A program made the translations under genes and the position numbers. A DNA stretch of 64,000 nt, from contig NZ_ABOX02000012.1 in the NCBI RefSeq assembly GCF_000172555.1, forward strand, positions 62,001-126,000, in the 5' to 3' direction. The stretch comes from Pedosphaera parvula Ellin514. Its GTDB lineage: Bacteria; Verrucomicrobiota; Verrucomicrobiia; Limisphaerales; Pedosphaeraceae. Positions 1 through 11,919 of the stretch are shown piece by piece (within the stretch, counting starts at the first letter, position 1; each line of letters begins with the position of its first letter). Below the pieces are notes generated by a model. The model was not told the DNA's origin, ran no database searches, and saw only the letters and a program-made list of their open reading frames with translations.

Positions 1-2467
1 CTGTAAGCGCACCTACAACACCACCAGTCTTGTCATTCGTTTTCATGGTGATGATGCCCTTTCCGCCACGCGATTGAACCCGGTATTCTCCAAAATCCGT
101 GCGTTTGCCAATCCCGTTTTCCCCAGCCACCAGCAATGTGGCATCAGGAACCAGCACGGCCAGAGCCACAACGGCATCGGTCTTTTCAAGGTTTATTCCG
201 CGCACTCCGGTGGCGTTACGCCCCATCGAACGGACATTCGATTCGGCAAACCGAATACTCATTCCTTCGCGCGTGATAAGAACAACGTCCTCCCCCGGAT
301 CACTAACCGTGCCGTCAGCCTCAACCTTGCTTCCCCGGGTCAGCTTCACATCAATCAGTGTATCGCCAGGTTCTATACTGATCGCAATGATTCCACCTTT
401 GCGCACGTTAGCAAAATCGGCCAGAGACGTCTTCTTGACCGTGCCTTGCTGGGTGGCAAAGAACAGTTCTCCCGATTGAGTCCACGTCTGATCTTCCTTG
501 TTCGGACCATTTTTGGAAACAATGCGAATCAGAGCCGCAATTTTCTCCTCAGCTTTCAATTCCAGCAAATTTGCTATGCTACGACCTTTGGAAGCGCGAG
601 CCATGTCTGGAATCTCATGCACTCGCTCAACAAAGACGCGCCCACTGTTCGTGAAGAACATTAAATAATCGTGCGTGCCTGCTGAAAAGAGATGCTCAAT
701 AAAATCGTCCTTGTCACCATCGGCAGCGGAACCCTCGCGGGTGGCCATTCCGATAACGCCCTTGCCGCCCCGCCGTTGGGCGCGATAAGAACTCACGTTC
801 GTTCTCTTAATCAAACCGCCGTGAGTGATGGTGATGATTACGCCTTCATTGGTGATCAGGTCCTCAAGAGCCATCTCGCCCTCGTCAGGAACCAAGTCCG
901 TCATGCGCGGAGTGGCATACTTTTCTTTAATCTCGCGCAACTCAGCCTTGATGATCTCGAGGACGCGTGATTCTTTTGCCAAAATGTCCAAAAGATCCTT
1001 GATCCTCTCGATTAATGCTGTGTATTCGGCTCTCACCTTGTCAATTTCCAAACCGGTGAGTTGATACAGGCGCAGATCCAGAATGGCATTTGCCTGTGCC
1101 TCACTAAAGGCATACCGACCATTGGTCAAACGCGCTTCGTCCCGAATTAGTATGCCAATTTGTTCGACCTGCTGTCGGTTGAAGTCAAAAGCGAGCAATT
1201 TAATTCTGGCTTCCTCGCGATTTGCCGAACTACGGATGATTCGAATGAATTCATCCATATTCGACAACGCGATCAAATAACCTTCCAAAGTCTCGGCCCG
1301 CTCCTCTGCCTTGCGCAGTTCGAAGCGGGTGCGGCGCATGATCACTTCACGCCGATGTTCGATGTACGCATTGATGAGGTCTTTAAGTCCGAGTGTCTTG
1401 GGCCGGCCGTGATCAATCGCGAGAGCGTTAACTGCAAAGCTGGATTCCAGCGAGGTGTGGTTATAGAGGTTGTTGATAACCACCTTCGGCGAAGCATCGC
1501 GCTTCAGCTCGATTACAATGCGCGTGTTTTCATCAGACTCATTGCGCAATGCGGAAATGTCACCAATGATCTTTTCGTTCACCAACTCGGCGATGCGTTC
1601 TTCCAGTTGCGCCGGGTTGACGTTGAATGGCACGGTACTGATGACAATCTGCTCACGTCCATTCTTGAGCTGTTCCACGTCCACCTTGCCGCGCATTTTG
1701 ATCTGTCCGCGGCCGGTTGCAAAATACTTTTTAATTCCTTCCAAACCGCAAACCATGCAGCCCGTCGGAAAATCGGGGCCTTTGATGTACTTCATCAATT
1801 GCGGAACTGTGATGGTGGGATCATCAATTTGAGCACAAATACCATCGATCACCTCACCAAGATTGTGAGGGGCCATGTTGGTTGCCATGCCGACGGCAAT
1901 GCCGGTGCCACCATTAACCAATAAATTCGGGAAGGCTGCTGGAAAGACAGTGGGCTCCTTGCTGGTCTCATCGTAGTTAGGGACAAAATCAACCGTGTCC
2001 TTCTCCATGTCAGCCATCAATGCCGCCCCCAAATGCGTCATGCGGGCTTCTGTATAACGCATGGCGGCCGGCGGGTCGCCTTCGATGGAACCGAAGTTCC
2101 CTTGCCCATCGATCAAACGCTCGCGCATCGCCCAGGGTTGGGCCATATGAACCAACGTGGGATATATCACTGCTTCGCCGTGTGGATGATAATTTCCGCT
2201 CGTATCACCGCAGATCTTCGCGCATTTACGATGCTGCCGGTTCGGATAGAGCGAAAGATCATGCATGGCGAAAAGAATCCGCCGCTGAGAAGGTTTTAAC
2301 CCGTCACGCACATCAGGCAGCGCGCGGGAAATGATCACCGACATCGAATAATCCAGAAATGAGTTCTTGATCTCGTCAGCAACATTAATCTTTGCGACTT
2401 TTTCGTTGGCGGCGAACAGCGGGGTATTGCTTATCGGTAAACTGTTCTCGTCTTTGGTATCAGGCAT
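1..2467 (-). CDS. gyrA: DNA gyrase subunit A (3' end outside window)
   Basis: GyrA is the breakage-reunion subunit of the A2B2 gyrase that negatively supercoils DNA. Reading the minus strand from the ATG at 2467 gives about 822 codons with no stop before the window edge, so only the extreme C-terminus is missing. Seen: the N-terminal segment [20 protein letters not shown], the quinolone-pocket region, and the active-site tyrosine in [10 protein letters not shown] (Tyr138 by my count). A GyrA-box (QRRGGKG) near residue 565 opens the C-terminal wrapping domain and distinguishes GyrA from ParC. The gene lies 74 bases downstream of gyrB on the same strand, so co-transcription is likely. Very sure. 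Confidence 0.97.
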   Translation of the reverse strand, partial: MPDTKDENSLPISNTPLFAANEKVAKINVADEIKNSFLDYSMSVIISRALPDVRDGLKPSQRRILFAMHDLSLYPNRQHRKCAKICGDTSGNYHPHGEAVIYPTLVHMAQPWAMRERLIDGQGNFGSIEGDPPAAMRYTEARMTHLGAALMADMEKDTVDFVPNYDETSKEPTVFPAAFPNLLVNGGTGIAVGMATNMAPHNLGEVIDGICAQIDDPTITVPQLMKYIKGPDFPTGCMVCGLEGIKKYFATGRGQIKMRGKVDVEQLKNGREQIVISTVPFNVNPAQLEERIAELVNEKIIGDISALRNESDENTRIVIELKRDASPKVVINNLYNHTSLESSFAVNALAIDHGRPKTLGLKDLINAYIEHRREVIMRRTRFELRKAEERAETLEGYLIALSNMDEFIRIIRSSANREEARIKLLAFDFNRQQVEQIGILIRDEARLTNGRYAFSEAQANAILDLRLYQLTGLEIDKVRAEYTALIERIKDLLDILAKESRVLEIIKAELREIKEKYATPRMTDLVPDEGEMALEDLITNEGVIITITHGGLIKRTNVSSYRAQRRGGKGVIGMATREGSAADGDKDDFIEHLFSAGTHDYLMFFTNSGRVFVERVHEIPDMARASKGRSIANLLELKAEEKIAALIRIVSKNGPNKEDQTWTQSGELFFATQQGTVKKTSLADFANVRKGGIIAISIEPGDTLIDVKLTRGSKVEADGTVSDPGEDVVLITREGMSIRFAESNVRSMGRNATGVRGINLEKTDAVVALAVLVPDATLLVAGENGIGKRTDFGEYRVQSRGGKGIITMKTNDKTGGVVGALT

Positions 2468-2541
2468 AACAAATTAACAATCTTATAAATTAAATTCAGC
2501 GTGGAATGTCAGGAACACACCTCGAGGGAGTGTCCAACTGG

Positions 2542-5516
<2,975 letters not shown>

Positions 5517-6356
5517 CTACGATTTGATGTCTCTGAGTTGAAAAACAGAGCATCCAACCACCAGAAATGTGAGATTGAGGCCCATCAAAATGCTTAAAGC
5601 ACTCCCGATTTTCCACCACGGAATCGGCGAGCTAAGAATGGGAAACCAAACATTGCTGAGCTGAACGGTTAAGAGCCAGTGTTCATATTCCTTCATGAAA
5701 GGCACCATTTGCGCCGCGAAGCTGGCGAAAAGGACTGACAGCGCGAGAATGGTCGCGGCAGCCGGTTTAATATTGAAGCAGGAGAACATCAACGCCAGCC
5801 CCATAAGGGTGAACGCTTTTATAGCAAGAAAAAGGTGAGCCAGCGCATAGCGTTGAAGTCCCAAGCCAGGATCAAATACGCTGAATGCTTGATCAGGCAC
5901 ATAGACAAAAAGTCCTCCCCACGGAAACCAGGGGGCGGCAAACAAAAGAGCCATCACCCCCAAGGTAAAAACTAGGATAAGCGAAAATATACCGCCGGCC
6001 ATCCATTTCACGAGCAGAAGACGCATTCTGGAAATGGGCCGTGACAAAATCATCCGCAAGGTTCCATCTTCGGATTCCTTGGCAACCAGATCGCCTCCAA
6101 TCAATGTGACGTAAAGTGGCAGGAGTAGAATTGCTAGTGGATAAAGCATGACGATTCCAACGGTTAAGCAGGAAATAAAATCTTTGGCGAGAAAGCCGTT
6201 GCCCTCCAGCATTCGGGTGATGTGCCTGGAAAAATTTGAAAATCTAAAGAAAAGCAGCATTCCATTCTGGGCAAGTAAAAGAATAACAAAACCAATATAG
6301 GTCCGTTTTTTTCCAAACAGCTTCCACAGTTCATTGCGCAGTTGCAGGAGCAGCAT
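5517..6356 (-). CDS. ABC-2 type transporter permease
   Basis: A 279-residue integral membrane protein, apparently the permease partner of the ATPase encoded 5 bases upstream. It opens with a cytoplasmic amphipathic stretch (LRNELWKLFGKKRTYIG) typical of ABC-2 permeases. About six hydrophobic segments follow, with the loop LVAKESEDGTLRMILSRPISRMRLLLVKW after the second. That E-x-x-x-G-T-L-R-x-x-L-x-x-P loop is a hallmark of the NatB/COG1277 ABC-2 family. Last gene of the four-gene operon starting at 8501. The substrate cannot be told from sequence. Confidence 0.85.
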   Translation of the reverse strand: MLLLQLRNELWKLFGKKRTYIGFVILLLAQNGMLLFFRFSNFSRHITRMLEGNGFLAKDFISCLTVGIVMLYPLAILLLPLYVTLIGGDLVAKESEDGTLRMILSRPISRMRLLLVKWMAGGIFSLILVFTLGVMALLFAAPWFPWGGLFVYVPDQAFSVFDPGLGLQRYALAHLFLAIKAFTLMGLALMFSCFNIKPAAATILALSVLFASFAAQMVPFMKEYEHWLLTVQLSNVWFPILSSPIPWWKIGSALSILMGLNLTFLVVGCSVFQLRDIKS

Positions 6357-6361
6357 AAGAT

Positions 6362-7312
6362 TTATTGCCGATCAATTGAAGCAGGCGTGATTGCCACTTT
6401 CTCCGTGCCTGGATTTCCCGATGCACCTGATTTCATGAGTGATAAATAAAAATCCTCAAGCGTCTGTTCCTGGGGACTAATTTCAAATACCGAGATATTG
6501 TTCTGCACCAGACAACGAACAATGCGGTCAGTCTGAGTCCGCTCCGAAAGGGTGATCAAGCCGTCATCCCTGTGGTTCACAATCAGCTTTTCAGCGCGCA
6601 ATAGTGTTACGGCGGCACCAAAATCGTTCACCCGCAGTCTTACCCAAGTCTCCGTTTGGCTGATTGAGGACAAAGCTCCTTCAAAAACTTTCTTCCCCTT
6701 GTTCATCACTGCTATGCGGGAACACAGCTGTTCGACTTCATTGAGCAGGTGAGACGAAAGTAAGATCGTCAATCCCATCTCTTTGTGAAGCCGTTGAATG
6801 GTTAGGCGCATCTCATGAATGCCCTCCGGGTCAAGCCCATCGCTTGGCTCATCCAAAATGAGCAATTCCGGTTTGGGAAGTAGCGCCTGCGCCAGCGCTA
6901 ATCGAGTCCGCATGCCATGGGAATACGTTTTGACCTTCGATTTCTCGCGTCCGCTCAGCCCTACCCATTCTATTACCTCACGGATGCGCTTCGGGGAGGT
7001 GGGCGCTGTGTAATGCGTCAGGATTTCCAGGTTTCGCCAGCCGCTCAGGTAATCGTAGAAAACAGGTGTTTCAAAAATCGCACCCACCTTTTGAAGTGCG
7101 AGTTGGCGATGTTTGGTCACATCATGTCCGCAAACCCGGACTTCCCCTTCAGTCGGCCAAACCTGGCCCAACATCATTCCAATGGCGGTGCTCTTCCCAG
7201 CCCCATTATGTCCGAGCAGTCCGAAGATTTCGCCTGCGGGAACCTCGAGGTCGAGGTTTTTCACCGCCTCATGCCGGCCAAATACTTTTCGGATGCCAGT
7301 AAGTCGAATCAT
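6362..7312 (-). CDS. ABC transporter ATP-binding protein
   Basis: A 316-residue single-domain ABC ATPase of the CcmA/NatA/DrrA type. Seen: Walker [10 protein letters not shown] (residues 34-42), a divergent signature YSHGM (130-134) in place of LSGGQ, as is usual in this subfamily, Walker [14 protein letters not shown] (from ~150) and the H-loop His188 (LLSSHLL). The ~80 residues after the nucleotide-binding domain form a C-terminal extension. The start codon overlaps the stop of the upstream pseudopilin gene by four bases, and the permease gene follows 5 bases downstream. Export or membrane remodelling is likely; the cargo is unknown. Confidence 0.9.
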   Translation of the reverse strand: MIRLTGIRKVFGRHEAVKNLDLEVPAGEIFGLLGHNGAGKSTAIGMMLGQVWPTEGEVRVCGHDVTKHRQLALQKVGAIFETPVFYDYLSGWRNLEILTHYTAPTSPKRIREVIEWVGLSGREKSKVKTYSHGMRTRLALAQALLPKPELLILDEPSDGLDPEGIHEMRLTIQRLHKEMGLTILLSSHLLNEVEQLCSRIAVMNKGKKVFEGALSSISQTETWVRLRVNDFGAAVTLLRAEKLIVNHRDDGLITLSERTQTDRIVRCLVQNNISVFEISPQEQTLEDFYLSLMKSGASGNPGTEKVAITPASIDRQ

Positions 7313-7884
7313 TTCGTTCCCTGAACTTCGAGGAGGTTCTTGATGTGGCCATCAGCATACAGGTAATTTACCGCCTTGCTCTGGCCTCGAATAATGTGAA
7401 ATTTATCTTTGTCAAAAAACACCGGTATTTGATGAGGATTGTAGGCATTGGTAAAAACCTCCAAATGTTCAGCTTCCTCGCCATTTAGGAGAAAGTTCCA
7501 GGAATAACTGGAGCCGGTTATTTCAAATAGCTTTTGATTGTCTGAAGGGCATCGGAAAACATTCGCCGAGCTGGCGTAATTAGAGAGCACCTGCACCATG
7601 GAAGGCCCGATGGTGTTTAACAGCAAATTAGTGGACCAATCATACATCTTGGGAAGGTGATTTTCATTGTCTTGCACGTACAGCTGCAAGGCGATTCCCA
7701 GTTGATGCAGGTTGCTGAGGCAACCCGCCGAACGCCCGCTCTCCTTCGTGCGCGCTATTGCGGGAAATAGCAAGGACGCCAAAATTGCAATGATGGCTAA
7801 TACAACCAACAATTCAACCAGGGTGAAGGCCAAACGACCCGACCCGAGGGAGCTTGGTTTGCGTGGGTTGGAAAGCGGCTTCAT
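7309..7884 (-). CDS. Type II secretion-style pseudopilin (prepilin-like protein)
   Basis: A 191-residue protein with a type III/prepilin signal: a basic leader, then [25 protein letters not shown] with Phe20 at +1 and Glu24 at +5. The residue before the cleavage site is Ala19 rather than the usual Gly. The C-terminal part has the [19 protein letters not shown] and [11 protein letters not shown] patterns typical of the large verrucomicrobial/planctomycete pseudopilin families. It lies between an unknown membrane protein and an ABC transporter, with 4-base overlaps on both sides, so it is probably translated with them. No secretion ATPase or secretin genes are nearby. Confidence 0.85.
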   Translation of the reverse strand: MKPLSNPRKPSSLGSGRLAFTLVELLVVLAIIAILASLLFPAIARTKESGRSAGCLSNLHQLGIALQLYVQDNENHLPKMYDWSTNLLLNTIGPSMVQVLSNYASSANVFRCPSDNQKLFEITGSSYSWNFLLNGEEAEHLEVFTNAYNPHQIPVFFDKDKFHIIRGQSKAVNYLYADGHIKNLLEVQGTK

Positions 7885-8501
7885 CGGAAAGCGCGGCCAT
7901 TCTTCATTTGATTCTGCAATTCCTCCAGGACGGGTGCGAGTTCAGCCTTGGTTTGCGCGGAACTTTCGCCATAAAAAGTTTTCAGTCCTATCGCTCGAAC
8001 CTTCTGCTCCAACTCAGGACTCAAAACAGGTGCCCCGTTCGTGCCATAGTTACTCCCATTCTGACCACCTTGGCCGGCAGGCATCTGGCCCTCTTCTTTA
8101 AGCTTCTTCAACACATTATCGATGGTCTTTCTACGGTTGGCTTCGGGGAGCTGTTCGAAAGAGGTAAGCATCTGTTTGAAACCCGAAGGCAGCGTGGCCT
8201 CGATAAACTGCGCTTTCTCATCCTCGGTCATATCTTGGAACCAGTCTTTCCAATCCTGATCCAGTCGCCAGTGGCGTCGTTCCTCTGCCGAGAGCGCATT
8301 GATTTTGTTTGCGAGTTCCCGTAAGGCCTTCGCCCGATCGGCGGCAGAAAGTTTGGCAAAATCAACGGAATTGACATATTTCCTCAGCTTTTCCGCCGTC
8401 ATCTTGGAATTCTGAGCGATGGTATATCCTCCCCACGCCAGTAGCCATGCCGTAACAATGGCAATTCCCGCCAGTAAAATGGGGCGTGTTTTGCGATTCA
8501 T
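7881..8501 (-). CDS. Uncharacterised membrane-anchored protein
   Basis: 206 residues, not recognised. An N-terminal hydrophobic segment (about residues 8-29, [20 protein letters not shown]) suggests a single membrane anchor or uncleaved signal. The rest is highly charged and predicted helical ([29 protein letters not shown], then a [11 protein letters not shown] block), ending in a Gly/Asn-rich linker ([14 protein letters not shown]) and a short helical tail. First gene of the operon running to 5517; its stop overlaps the pseudopilin start by four bases. Conserved aromatic/acidic helices of this kind suggest a periplasmic interaction domain, which is inference only. Confidence 0.75.
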   Translation of the reverse strand: MNRKTRPILLAGIAIVTAWLLAWGGYTIAQNSKMTAEKLRKYVNSVDFAKLSAADRAKALRELANKINALSAEERRHWRLDQDWKDWFQDMTEDEKAQFIEATLPSGFKQMLTSFEQLPEANRRKTIDNVLKKLKEEGQMPAGQGGQNGSNYGTNGAPVLSPELEQKVRAIGLKTFYGESSAQTKAELAPVLEELQNQMKNGRAFR

Positions 8502-8694
8502 ATTGGCATTTTAGCGGTTCGGGCGCTTCCTCGCCATGAAAAAGTCGGCAATCCCCCCCCAAGTGCATACTACATAAGCTTGACCGGTTTCATTTTGTAC
8601 TAATGATAAGGGAAAATTTTGGAATTAGAATCTGAAGCCAACTCTAAATTATACGGCGGCTCAAGGTGTTAATCGCATTACAGATGGGCGTCCG
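8502..8694. promoter_or_regulatory. Divergent promoter region
   Basis: 193 bases between two divergent operons, the minus-strand ABC/pseudopilin operon and the plus-strand LpxB-like operon. It must contain both promoters, but I cannot define clear boxes. A run of eight C bases lies at about 8553-8560. No gene or strong hairpin is visible. Confidence 0.4.
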
Positions 8695-9879
8695 TTGCGA
8701 ATACTGATGTGCTCTGGAGAAGTCTCCGGAGACCGGCAGGCTGCGCATCTTGCGCGTACATTGCTTCTCCTCAACAGCAGCATCAGGCTTTATGGGTGCG
8801 GCGGCACACAGATGGAAAGTGCCGGTGTTGATATAAAGATAAAGACGGCACATCTTGGTTACGTTGGTTTCCAGGAATCCTTCCGCTTCACCAGACCTCT
8901 GAAAAATGCCCTCGATCAAATAGCCAAAATGATCCAGGAGGAACGGCCGGATATGGCGGTTCTAATCGATAGCGAACATTTTAACCGTTCTGTTGCCAAA
9001 CTGCTAACCCGGCATCAGATCCCTTTCATCTACTATTTCCCACCGCAAGTCTGGCTTTGGGGTAAATGGCGAGCTCGATCGGTGGCTAAACAGTCGAGGA
9101 TGATCATCCCGGCGTTTTCAGAAGAGGTGGACATTTACCGTGCCAAAGGTGGTCGCGTTCAATGGTGCGGACATCCGCTGCTTGATTTGGTCAAGCCCGA
9201 GAAGGATCACGCCAGAATTTTTGTAGAATCGGGTTTGAATCCGACCTTACAAACGATCGGTATCCTGCCGGGCAGCCGATATCAGGAACTGGAAGAACTG
9301 GGACCGTCGATGCTGGCCGCTGCCCGTCAGATCAAGGAAAGGCATCCCAAAGTTCAATTTATTCTGCCGCTCGCCGCGCCTCATCTTCTACCGGCACTAC
9401 AGAGGCAGATCGGTGAAGCATTAATGACGGAGCACGTCAAAATTATCACCTCCCACGTATATACCTGTCTGAGTCGCTGCGATGTAGTCATGCTCTCATC
9501 CGGCACCGCCACCTTGGAAGCGGCCTTGCTCGGAGTGCCAATGGTGGTTGGTTATCGCGTCACTCCGTTAACCTATTTGGTTGCAAGGCAGATTGTGAGC
9601 ACGAAATATGTCGCCATGCCGAATATCCTTCTGAGTGAAAGAGTCATTCCTGAACTTATTCAGAAGGATTTTAGCGTTAAACGCCTGGTTGCCGAGACTC
9701 TGGATATTTTCGAGAATAAGTCTCGTGCCCAGATGATTCGAAACAGGCTTCGCCAGATTCCTTCCATGCTGGGGACCGAAGGCGCCATCGCCCGGGCGGC
9801 CACCCTGATTTTAAACGAGGCATCTTCGACCGTGGCGCTGACCTGCGCACATCAAGGAGCCCAACATGCCTCGCCCTGA
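8695..9879 (+). CDS. lpxB: LpxB-like lipid-A-disaccharide synthase family protein
   Basis: Family role: joins UDP-2,3-diacylglucosamine and lipid X to give the lipid A disaccharide at the inner membrane. 394 residues from a TTG start at 8695. No in-frame ATG lies upstream; the first internal ATG (residue 5) would clip the conserved first strand. Family motifs: SGEVSGDRQAA, YYFPPQVWLWGKWRARSVAK, GHPLLDLV, ILPGSRYQELEEL, and SSGTATLEAALLGVPMVVGYR near the C-terminus. Oddity: the usual I-D-x-P-D-F-N block reads I-D-S-E-H-F-N (Asp92 to Asn97), so the second Asp, which I recall as catalytic, is His95. First gene of an operon with two acyltransferase-like genes and a P450. It may be true LpxB or a paralogue making another glycolipid. 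Confidence 0.85.
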   Translation: MRILMCSGEVSGDRQAAHLARTLLLLNSSIRLYGCGGTQMESAGVDIKIKTAHLGYVGFQESFRFTRPLKNALDQIAKMIQEERPDMAVLIDSEHFNRSVAKLLTRHQIPFIYYFPPQVWLWGKWRARSVAKQSRMIIPAFSEEVDIYRAKGGRVQWCGHPLLDLVKPEKDHARIFVESGLNPTLQTIGILPGSRYQELEELGPSMLAAARQIKERHPKVQFILPLAAPHLLPALQRQIGEALMTEHVKIITSHVYTCLSRCDVVMLSSGTATLEAALLGVPMVVGYRVTPLTYLVARQIVSTKYVAMPNILLSERVIPELIQKDFSVKRLVAETLDIFENKSRAQMIRNRLRQIPSMLGTEGAIARAATLILNEASSTVALTCAHQGAQHASP

Positions 9880-10912
9880 AAGCCAACCAGGATTAATTCA
9901 TCGCTGGCATCTGGAGCGCCTGGGGCATCCGTCCACTAAAACGAAGCCCCCACTCCCCAGGAGGTTGCTGCGATCCTGTATGGATGGATTGGCCACGGCA
10001 TTGGACGCCAGTTTTTTTAACGGTCTGAACTGTCTGCCACATAAACATGCCTTTTCGCTTTCCATGGCGGCAGGCGTTGCTCAACGTCTGGGTGCTGCCA
10101 GTCGGAGCATGACCAATATGCGCTTTGTTTTAGGGATGGAGGGGCGTTCCACGCATGACTGGAAAAGGTTGTGGGCAGAGCACCAAAGACATGTTGGAAC
10201 CACCGCCATTGAATCGATTCATTTCGGAAGCATGGACCGCGAGGAGCTTCTCGACCGCGTTCGGCTGGAAGGCGAAGACCATTTGCGTGCCGCTTTGAAT
10301 CAAGGTCGGGGAGTGATGCTCTTCCTCAATCATGTTGGCAACGTCGGTTGCATACCTGCGGCGCTCGGGCCAAGAGGTTATGATCTGTCCATCACAGGAA
10401 ACGCCATGCCCCGTCCTTACCTCGAAAAGAAAGTGACCAAACTCTACGAGCACGGAGGCGTGAAGAGAATACTGGTTGGGGAACAATTGCCCTTCAAAGC
10501 TGCTCGGATCTTTAAGCGAAACGGGATTTTCGCCACCTTCATGGATTACACAGTGGTTGAGAAGTTGAATTACTGGCTGCCTTTCGGAAACGCCGAACTC
10601 AACACCAACATTGGTCCGGCGATTTTAGCTTTGCGGAATAATGCAACGATCCTCTATGCGACCTGTCGCCGGTTGCCTCATCGGGGCCACTGTCTAACGA
10701 TCCACCGACCAGACGCATTTGCTCCAACAGGAGATACAATCCCTGATGCCTTGACGGTGACAACCAGTACCATCGATTTCATTGCACGTGAACTGCAGCT
10801 TCGCCCGGAGCAATGGTGGCCATGGGATTGCGCTCAGCTTCGCCCTAAACCGAATGTGCAGGCAGCCCAGGATATTTTTGTCAATGCATCGGTGGTTAGC
10901 CAAACTCATTGA
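9866..10912 (+). CDS. LpxL/HtrB-like lysophospholipid acyltransferase family protein 1
   Basis: 348 residues of the bacterial lauroyl/myristoyl acyltransferase family (lipid A late acyltransferases, also the PatA type). The conserved first block is MLFLNHVGNVGCI, with the expected catalytic His156. Five residues on, where the family has Asp or Glu (HX4D/E), this protein has Gly161. Later blocks (FKRNGIFATFMDYT, YWLPFGNAELNTNIGPAILALR, ILYATCRR, PEQWWPWDC) match the family fold. The gene starts 14 bases inside the end of the lpxB-like gene and overlaps the next gene at TGATG, so translation is probably coupled. No N-terminal membrane anchor is obvious. The substrate is unknown, and loss of the acidic residue leaves activity uncertain. 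Confidence 0.82.
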   Translation: MPRPESQPGLIHRWHLERLGHPSTKTKPPLPRRLLRSCMDGLATALDASFFNGLNCLPHKHAFSLSMAAGVAQRLGAASRSMTNMRFVLGMEGRSTHDWKRLWAEHQRHVGTTAIESIHFGSMDREELLDRVRLEGEDHLRAALNQGRGVMLFLNHVGNVGCIPAALGPRGYDLSITGNAMPRPYLEKKVTKLYEHGGVKRILVGEQLPFKAARIFKRNGIFATFMDYTVVEKLNYWLPFGNAELNTNIGPAILALRNNATILYATCRRLPHRGHCLTIHRPDAFAPTGDTIPDALTVTTSTIDFIARELQLRPEQWWPWDCAQLRPKPNVQAAQDIFVNASVVSQTH

Positions 10913-11919
10913 TGAAAACGGGAAGTCAGGCAGACCAGCGCGCCAAGAGTACAGATGACGCAACTGCGCAAGCTGTGGCGTCAGTTTTTTTCAGACTCTA
11001 TCTGCTGATACTTCGGCTCTTAAGCAAACTCGCAATGCCACGAGCCTTTGCTGTGTCTCTGCTCGTGAATCCCCTGCTCACTTTTCCCATTCGCCATCAA
11101 AGAAGAAGAAACTTCGCGCTGCTTTTTCCTGACCCTGCACACACTCCACAGAAGCGTCGTCAGCTCGAAAAAGATCACTTAAAATATCTCGCGTTTGTGA
11201 GGGCGGAGATGGCTCACATTTTCCTAAGCATGAAGCCCGAGGATGTTCGGCAACGATCCTCGCTTTCGGGCGGACAGCATTTGGAAGCGGCTTTATCGAA
11301 AGGTAGAGGCGTCTTGATTATAGAAGGACATTCAGGTCATTGGAACTGCACTCCGGCATTGCTGTGCGCACTCGGCTACCCGGTCACCGCTGTGATCAAT
11401 CCCAATCCTCTTCGTGGCGCCAACTTCCGAATGCTTCACGAAGGAGCCGGTAAGGCGTTGGGGATTAAGCTCGCTTTTGTTGGACAGGATGCTTATTCAT
11501 CAGCAAAGGAATCATTTCGAAACAACCAGATCTTTTATCTCAATTTTGACATCGCCGTCCGAACCAGGCACACGAAATGGTTTCCTTTTGGTAATGCTGC
11601 CATCCTTGCAGATCTTGGCCCTGCTGTTATGGCTCTGCGGCATCGGGTTCCTGTTCTCTACGCACAAAACACACTTACGGAACGCGGCGCTGAGATCACT
11701 CTGACTCCCGCAGCCGATGCCTTGTCCAGCTCCATGGAAAAGCCATCGGCAGAAAAACTCATGCATTCCTGGCTGGCCCAGTTTCAGAAAACGGTTTCAG
11801 CACAGCCTGAACAGTGGTGGGCTTTGAATTACATCGCACTGGCAGATAAAACTGTTCTGAACAATCCTGAGTTGCGCGAAGTTGATGAAACCTGCAATGC
11901 TGGCCCGAATTCGAAATGA
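10912..11919 (+). CDS. LpxL/HtrB-like lysophospholipid acyltransferase family protein 2
   Basis: 335 residues from the ATG at 10912, which overlaps the upstream stop (TGATG). A TTG one codon earlier would extend the frame but is unlikely. A paralogue of the preceding gene: the block LIIEGHSGHWNCTPA holds the expected catalytic His140, but the acidic residue of HX4(D/E) is Asn145. Further family blocks are FRNNQIFYLNFDIAVR, TKWFPFGNAAILADLGPAVMALR, VLYAQNTL and PEQWWALNY. The basic/hydrophobic N-terminus (FRLYLLILRLLSKL) may associate with the membrane. It overlaps the P450 gene by four bases. Two adjacent acyltransferases with different substitutions at the same position suggest a specialised pair. 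Confidence 0.82.
   Translation: MKTGSQADQRAKSTDDATAQAVASVFFRLYLLILRLLSKLAMPRAFAVSLLVNPLLTFPIRHQRRRNFALLFPDPAHTPQKRRQLEKDHLKYLAFVRAEMAHIFLSMKPEDVRQRSSLSGGQHLEAALSKGRGVLIIEGHSGHWNCTPALLCALGYPVTAVINPNPLRGANFRMLHEGAGKALGIKLAFVGQDAYSSAKESFRNNQIFYLNFDIAVRTRHTKWFPFGNAAILADLGPAVMALRHRVPVLYAQNTLTERGAEITLTPAADALSSSMEKPSAEKLMHSWLAQFQKTVSAQPEQWWALNYIALADKTVLNNPELREVDETCNAGPNSK

Noticed and set aside
1160-1924. 254-codon plus-strand frame in the gyrA region
   Set aside because: Exactly antisense to the gyrA breakage-reunion domain; a mirror of conserved codons.
8553-8560. Run of eight C bases as a phase-variation tract
   Set aside because: It lies in a divergent promoter region, is short, and nothing else suggests switching.
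8684-8686. ATG just upstream of the LpxB-like gene as its start
   Set aside because: It is in a different reading frame; the in-frame TTG at 8695 fits the conserved N-terminus.
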